From: Gammaproteobacteria bacterium
GTDB lineage: Bacteria > Pseudomonadota > Gammaproteobacteria > Pseudomonadales > Halieaceae
NCBI GenBank assembly: GCA_002748505.1
Contig: PDSN01000042.1
Coordinates: forward strand, 1 to 27,873
DNA: 27,873 nt
Direction: 5' to 3'
Shown here piece after piece: positions 23,861 to 27,873 of this stretch. Position 1 is the first letter of the stretch. The number at the start of each line of letters is the position of its first letter. The notes under the pieces were generated by a model. It searched no databases. It was not told the DNA's origin and saw only the letters and a program-made list of their open reading frames with translations. The position numbers and the translations under genes were made by a program.

Positions 23861-24355
23861 CTAGTTATTTGATGCAATGGCGGCAAGTTCCTGCGCCATT
23901 GACTCTCCCTTAGGGCTTTCCACAAAACGTCCCAGTTCTCTGTCGCCTTCCAGCACGATAATAGTGGGCACGTATTTTACTTCATACTGTTTTGCCACAC
24001 CCTTCGGGTCGTTTTTTTGTCTGTCTACAGTAACCATTTCCAATGACAGCAAAGTGACACCGGAACGCTTCAGCAACTTTATAAAACGGGGGACTTCGCG
24101 ATGACTGTCGCTGCACCACAACCCCAGAATCACTTTTACGGCCTTGCCTTGCAGCGCCTGCATCGCCGCGACATCGGCGGCGTCTGGCTCCCACTGTTCA
24201 TAAGATGACTTAAATTGCGGGTATTTGGTGATCAAGACCTCGCGCTCAATGGGGCCTGAGGTCAGCAAAGACACCGGCGTGGCGGGCTTTTCCGCCACCG
24301 CCCCAAAAGCGGAGATACTCACCAACATCAGGATTAAACCAAGCACTCGCCACAT
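23861..24355 (-). CDS. Exported thioredoxin-fold protein with a CxxS site
   Basis: A 164-residue protein with an N-terminal signal peptide (LGLILMLVSISAFGAVA, cleavage near residue 21), so probably periplasmic. The thioredoxin fold is shown by KVILGLWCSDSHREVPRFIKLL and the cis-proline loop VKYVPTIIVLEGDRELGRFV (Pro130). The active site is Cys81-Ser-Asp-Ser84, so the second Cys of CxxC is replaced by Ser. Related exported thioredoxin-like proteins usually read WCPDC or WCSDC. Such a monothiol site can form mixed disulfides but cannot complete a standard reduction cycle alone. GGAG lies six bases before the ATG. Family membership is good; role unknown. Confidence 0.85.
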   Translation of the reverse strand: MWRVLGLILMLVSISAFGAVAEKPATPVSLLTSGPIEREVLITKYPQFKSSYEQWEPDAADVAAMQALQGKAVKVILGLWCSDSHREVPRFIKLLKRSGVTLLSLEMVTVDRQKNDPKGVAKQYEVKYVPTIIVLEGDRELGRFVESPKGESMAQELAAIASNN

Positions 24356-24457
24356 GGTGACTCCCTTACACCAGAAAGAACAACTGCTTACATGCTCCCC
24401 AAAAAGCGAGGCAGCGTCAAGGTCTTATAATAAACGCTCCACGCTGTTGCGCGATAA

Positions 24458-25687
24458 TCAGCCAAAGTACCAATAGCTTACCAAAATCGCGGCAGTGATA
24501 CCGGCAATATCGGCGGCCAGGGCGCAGGGAATGGCGTGACGGGTATAGCGGATACCCGCCGCACCAAAATACACCGCCAGCACATAGAACGTGGTTTCGG
24601 TCGAACCCTGCAGCACCGCAGCCAAGCGCCCTGCGAAACTGTCCACACCGTATTGGTTGATGGTCTCAACCATCATTGCCCGGGCACCGGAACCCGATAA
24701 GGGTTTCATCAAGGCCGTGGGCAGGCCGTCCACCCAGCGCACGTCAAGGCCAAGTGTCATCACCACAAAGCGCGCCCCATCGAGCAGGGCATCGAGAGCT
24801 CCGCTGGCGCGAAACACGCCTATCGCCACCAGCATCGCCAACAGATAGGGAATTATCATTACCGCGGTTTCAAAGCCCTGTTTGGCGCCGTCAACAAAAG
24901 TGGCGTAGACATCCACCTCACGCCACCAGGCGGCGACCAGAAACAGTAAAATCAGAGAAAATATCAGTAAATTACCCAGCAAACTGGACTGCTGCTGCAA
25001 GGCCTGCGCGGACAGCGTTGCCGCCCAGCCCAGCAAGGCCAAAACCAGCGCCCCCGCCGCGCCAAAGTAAGCCAGCACCGCGCTATCCGACATTGGTAGA
25101 CGCTGCACTTTTGCAGTCACCAACAAACCTGCCAGGGTCGAGCAAAACGTGGCCAGCAAGATCGGCACAAACACCGCAGCGGGATCCTCCGAACCCAGTT
25201 GTGCGCGATACAGCAACACCGTGACCGGAAATAAGGTAACCGATGAGGTGTTGAGCACCAAAAATAGAATTTGCGCATTGGTGGCGGTTTCAGGTGTTGG
25301 GTTCAGGCGCTGTAAATCCCCCATGGCTTTAATGCCCAGCGGGGTGGAGGCGTTATCCAGGCCCAGCACATTGGCCGCTAAATTCATGGTGACCGAACCC
25401 ACCGCGGGGTCGCCGCGCGGTACCTCGGGCATCAAGCGCGCAAACAGAGGTGACAGGGCTTTGGCCAGCACATCGATCAAACCGCTGGCCTGCCCCAGAG
25501 CCATAATACCCAGCCAGAACGCCATCAGCCCGATCAACCCCAGCGCCAGCTCCACCGCTAACTGCGCCATATCAAACAGCGCGGTAACCATGCGCTGAAA
25601 CACCAGCACATCACCGGCGCCCCACCATTGATAACACGCCGCCAGCGCACTGGCTATAAAAAAACCCAGCCAGATACGGCTTAACAT
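24458..25687 (-). CDS. SpmA-SpmB-type fused nucleoside-recognition (Gate) membrane protein
   Basis: A 409-residue inner-membrane protein with about nine hydrophobic segments and two Gate domains. The first (about 45-180) has MNLAANVLGLDNASTPLGIKAM, as in spore maturation protein A. The second (about 265-400) has GFETAVMIIPYLLAMLVAIGVFRASGALD and ALMKPLSGSGARAMMVE, as in SpmB. In spore formers these are separate proteins; fused forms occur in many non-sporulating Gram-negatives, with unknown substrate. The ATG shares one base with the stop of the alpha/beta hydrolase gene (TGATG), so the two are coupled. A 102-base gap separates it from the thioredoxin-like gene. Confidence 0.9.
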   Translation of the reverse strand: MLSRIWLGFFIASALAACYQWWGAGDVLVFQRMVTALFDMAQLAVELALGLIGLMAFWLGIMALGQASGLIDVLAKALSPLFARLMPEVPRGDPAVGSVTMNLAANVLGLDNASTPLGIKAMGDLQRLNPTPETATNAQILFLVLNTSSVTLFPVTVLLYRAQLGSEDPAAVFVPILLATFCSTLAGLLVTAKVQRLPMSDSAVLAYFGAAGALVLALLGWAATLSAQALQQQSSLLGNLLIFSLILLFLVAAWWREVDVYATFVDGAKQGFETAVMIIPYLLAMLVAIGVFRASGALDALLDGARFVVMTLGLDVRWVDGLPTALMKPLSGSGARAMMVETINQYGVDSFAGRLAAVLQGSTETTFYVLAVYFGAAGIRYTRHAIPCALAADIAGITAAILVSYWYFG

Positions 25688-26580
25688 CAGGCGCTCATAC
25701 TCTGCTCACTATCCCTGACAGATGCGCCCTCGAGCCGCAGAAAAGCCAACACGCGCTCGGCGGTGGTATCCGGGTGCTCCATCGGCAGCAGGTGTCCACC
25801 CGGAGCTTGACCTAATACTGCATCGGGTTGCAGCAACAACACACGGTTGTACATCGAACGGGTAAAAACCGGGCTTTCCTGACCGCGCAATACCATCATC
25901 GGCACCTCGATACGCCGAATACTTGGCCAAACCCAGGGCACCGAGGTGTACACTGCCGCCTCCCACTGGGGCGAAAACGCCAGTTCCACCCTGCCATCGC
26001 CTGTCTCTTTGGTTCCCGCATTGATGTAATCCCACAGGATTTCATCGGAAAAACGGCCAAAGGCACGGCGCTCGCGGTGAAACGCATACGCGGCCTGGCG
26101 GTTCGCAAACAAGCTGGGACGCTTCAGGGTTTTACGAACCATAGGCATTCTGCGCTTTTGCGCCTCGGACATAAAACGCAGTGCCAGCACGTGTCGACTG
26201 CGCTTGAATACGGGATCCAATAAGACCAGACCGCGAAACAGCTCAGGGTGTTTTGCCGCGGCCAACATTGCGATGGTCGCCCCCATGGAATGCCCCACTA
26301 CCCAGGGCGCATCGCCACCTTTTTGCTGCAGGGTTTCGATCATATCATCGGCAAACAACATCCACGACAAGCGCTCATCGGCGTTAAACTCATCCCACAT
26401 GGGGCGATGCTTGTAGCCCGTCACCGAAAAATGCGGGGTAAGCTCTTCAATAAATGCCCGGTAGCTACCCGGCGGATAACCGTTAGCATGGGCAAGCCAT
26501 AATTCGTCGCCACTGCCGCCAAAGTCCTCAAGACGCTGGGTCAACAGGTTCTGGGAAGAATTGTCGTGTTTTGTCATCAT
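25687..26580 (-). CDS. Alpha/beta-fold hydrolase
   Basis: A 297-residue soluble enzyme. LAHANGYPPGSYRAFIEEL provides the oxyanion-hole region, GHSMGA the nucleophile elbow (Ser98), and APGGHLLPMEHP the catalytic His; the acid is probably the Asp of LVLLDPVF or a residue near LRGQESPV. No signal peptide. The His-Ala-Asn-Gly opening is common in uncharacterised proteobacterial hydrolases. It begins with two adjacent ATG codons (26580 and 26577); AGAGAA lies a few bases upstream. It overlaps the SpmA-SpmB-type gene by one base. The substrate, an ester, lactone or haloalkane, cannot be told from sequence. Confidence 0.9.
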   Translation of the reverse strand: MMTKHDNSSQNLLTQRLEDFGGSGDELWLAHANGYPPGSYRAFIEELTPHFSVTGYKHRPMWDEFNADERLSWMLFADDMIETLQQKGGDAPWVVGHSMGATIAMLAAAKHPELFRGLVLLDPVFKRSRHVLALRFMSEAQKRRMPMVRKTLKRPSLFANRQAAYAFHRERRAFGRFSDEILWDYINAGTKETGDGRVELAFSPQWEAAVYTSVPWVWPSIRRIEVPMMVLRGQESPVFTRSMYNRVLLLQPDAVLGQAPGGHLLPMEHPDTTAERVLAFLRLEGASVRDSEQSMSA

Positions 26581-26772
26581 TAATTTCTCTTATTTACAGG
26601 CCGTGCAAGCACTCATCACACTTGCTAAAGTATGCGCGAGCATTTAACGTCATTCAACCGTCATAACAATGAGCACCTTACTATGAAAACCCGAGCAGCA
26701 GTAGCCTTACCCGGGCTCGGATATTTCACCAGTACGGTGCCGGGTCACCCTCACAAGGCGTTTTAACAACCC

Positions 26773-27843
26773 CTACGGCAGTTTCAGCGTCGCCATCACC
26801 GGCATGTGGTCTGACAGCGGCAGCGCGTCGCCGTGAACAACTTCACTGCGCTCCAATGTCAGCGCCGGACTGTAAAACAAATAGTCGATGGTGCGGTCGG
26901 GCCTGCGCTGGGGATCGCTGCTGGGGGCGTAGGTGTACCATTTCGCCACATCCTCTGTACTCATGCTTTCCAGCGAAGGCACCATGGGATATTTCAACAG
27001 CGGCGCCAGCTCAGTGCCGCTGGCGTTGTAGCTTTCCCGATGAGGTGCAGGCAGGCGCTCATAAGCGGCGGCATCGGGCAACAAATTGAAATCGCCGGCA
27101 ATAAGCCAGGGCGTACCGGCGGCGTCCAGGGCACGCAAATGCTGATCGATCATGTCTACCTGTCGCGCCATGGTGTCGGAACCCTGGGCAAAAGCACTTA
27201 GGTGCGTATTGATGACTTTTAATTCGCCGCCACCCGCTATGGGCAAACTCAGCTCCAGGAAGGCGCGCTTTAAATTGAATTGGCGGGTAATAAAATCGTC
27301 CGTGGTAATTGCGGGCAAGGCATAGCGTATCGCGCTGTCTATGGGGTAGCGCGACAGCACCACCAGTTTAAGCCCCACTTTTCCAGCCACCCCCGGATGC
27401 GGCACATATTGGGCTTTCCAATAAAAAGTCGAGGTATGCGCGCGATACTCCGGCAGCAAATCCAGCAACATCGCCGTTTGATCCATACGATAGGTACGAT
27501 CTGCGCCTTCATCCATTTCCTGCAGCAGCACAATATCGGGTCTTTGCGCCTTGATAAAAGCGGCGATATCGCGTCCCACCCGCTCCACCGTATCCCGGGA
27601 TGGCCAGGGATCGGTTCCGCCATCGTAGAAAAAATGATTGTCTTTATTACCGGCAAAAAACTGTACGTTCCAGCTCAGTACACTCAGACTTTGCCCGGCC
27701 TGCAAGGGAGCCAGGCCAGAAGGGTTGACCACCGGTTCATCCTGCACCGCGGCGGGTTGATAGGTGCTGGTAAATACCCAACTCAAAAAAGCGGCAGCCG
27801 CAATGACCAGCAGTGCCAAAACCGATCTCACCCACATTCCCAT
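26773..27843 (-). CDS. Membrane-anchored endonuclease/exonuclease/phosphatase-family protein
   Basis: A 356-residue protein with one N-terminal hydrophobic segment (about 6-26, VLALLVIAAAAFLSWVFT), either anchor or signal, so the catalytic domain is probably periplasmic. The DNase I-like fold has its full active site: SWNVQFF (Asn59), LLQEMDEG (Glu109), INTHLSAF (His214), AGDFNLLP (Asp251, Asn253), RTIDYLF (Asp320) and LSDHMPV (Asp345, His346). Substrates of this superfamily include DNA, inositol phosphates and sphingolipids; which applies here is open. The start is ATG at 27843 with GAGGTG eight bases upstream; a GTG at 27852 lacks spacing. A 192-base gap separates it from the alpha/beta hydrolase. 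Confidence 0.9.
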   Translation of the reverse strand: MGMWVRSVLALLVIAAAAFLSWVFTSTYQPAAVQDEPVVNPSGLAPLQAGQSLSVLSWNVQFFAGNKDNHFFYDGGTDPWPSRDTVERVGRDIAAFIKAQRPDIVLLQEMDEGADRTYRMDQTAMLLDLLPEYRAHTSTFYWKAQYVPHPGVAGKVGLKLVVLSRYPIDSAIRYALPAITTDDFITRQFNLKRAFLELSLPIAGGGELKVINTHLSAFAQGSDTMARQVDMIDQHLRALDAAGTPWLIAGDFNLLPDAAAYERLPAPHRESYNASGTELAPLLKYPMVPSLESMSTEDVAKWYTYAPSSDPQRRPDRTIDYLFYSPALTLERSEVVHGDALPLSDHMPVMATLKLP

Positions 27844-27873
27844 AGTGGCCACACCTCAAGCGTTCAAAACTAG

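Noticed and set aside
26683..26766. 27-codon plus-strand frame (MKTRAAVALPGLGYF...) in the gap before the alpha/beta hydrolase
   Set aside because: No spaced ribosome site, no recognisable family, and length expected by chance; retained only as a note.

Overview
The window reads as chromosomal DNA of a free-living gammaproteobacterium. The gene order thrS-infC-rpmI-rplT-pheS, an AUU-started infC, an RMF homologue, a fused RlmKL methyltransferase and UspE, YedI and YjgR-type proteins all point to that class. Protein style and moderate GC content suggest the Cellvibrionales (Cellvibrio/Teredinibacter-like), but this placement is inference from memory, not a search. I see no phage, insertion sequence, CRISPR array or plasmid gene. 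Most of the window is core chromosome with a few unusual accessory genes.

Layout. 1-4143 (minus strand): translation operon thrS, infC, rpmI, rplT, pheS, with pheS cut by the window edge. A strong terminator hairpin sits between rplT and pheS inside a short Phe-rich reading frame. 4340-4416: tRNA-Val(GAC) with its own promoter. 4640-7042: an orphan TonB-dependent receptor of the siderophore type, convergent with uvrB (7144-9174). 9334-9409: tRNA-Asn(GUU) with promoter and terminator. 9609-10904: a small membrane protein and a LysR regulator, whose stop codon overlaps that of a convergent flavodoxin-like gene (10901-11371). 11372-11625: an AT-rich gap carrying three matches to the DnaA-box consensus. 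11626-13779: rlmKL, divergent from rmf (14122-14322). 14497-15963: a HerA-like ATPase with an operator-like palindrome over its promoter.

16083-27843 is all on the minus strand. In transcription order it holds an exo/endonuclease/phosphatase-family protein, an alpha/beta hydrolase overlapping an SpmA-SpmB-type fused membrane protein, a periplasmic thioredoxin-like protein with CxxS instead of CxxC, a tandem universal stress protein (UspE-like), polyphosphate kinase ppk1, a VOC-family protein, a YedI (DUF808) membrane protein, a DUF3604 lipoprotein and rmuC. From ppk1 to rmuC the genes are close or overlapping and probably form one operon.

The points most worth following are: (1) the yedI-DUF3604-rmuC overlap cluster, in which the DUF3604 protein has lost residues of the family's metal-binding motifs; (2) the DnaA-box cluster far from any dnaA gene; (3) the Phe-rich frame around the rplT-pheS terminator; and (4) the palindromes in the rlmKL/rmf and DUF853 control regions. 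No complete new defence or biosynthetic system is evident.
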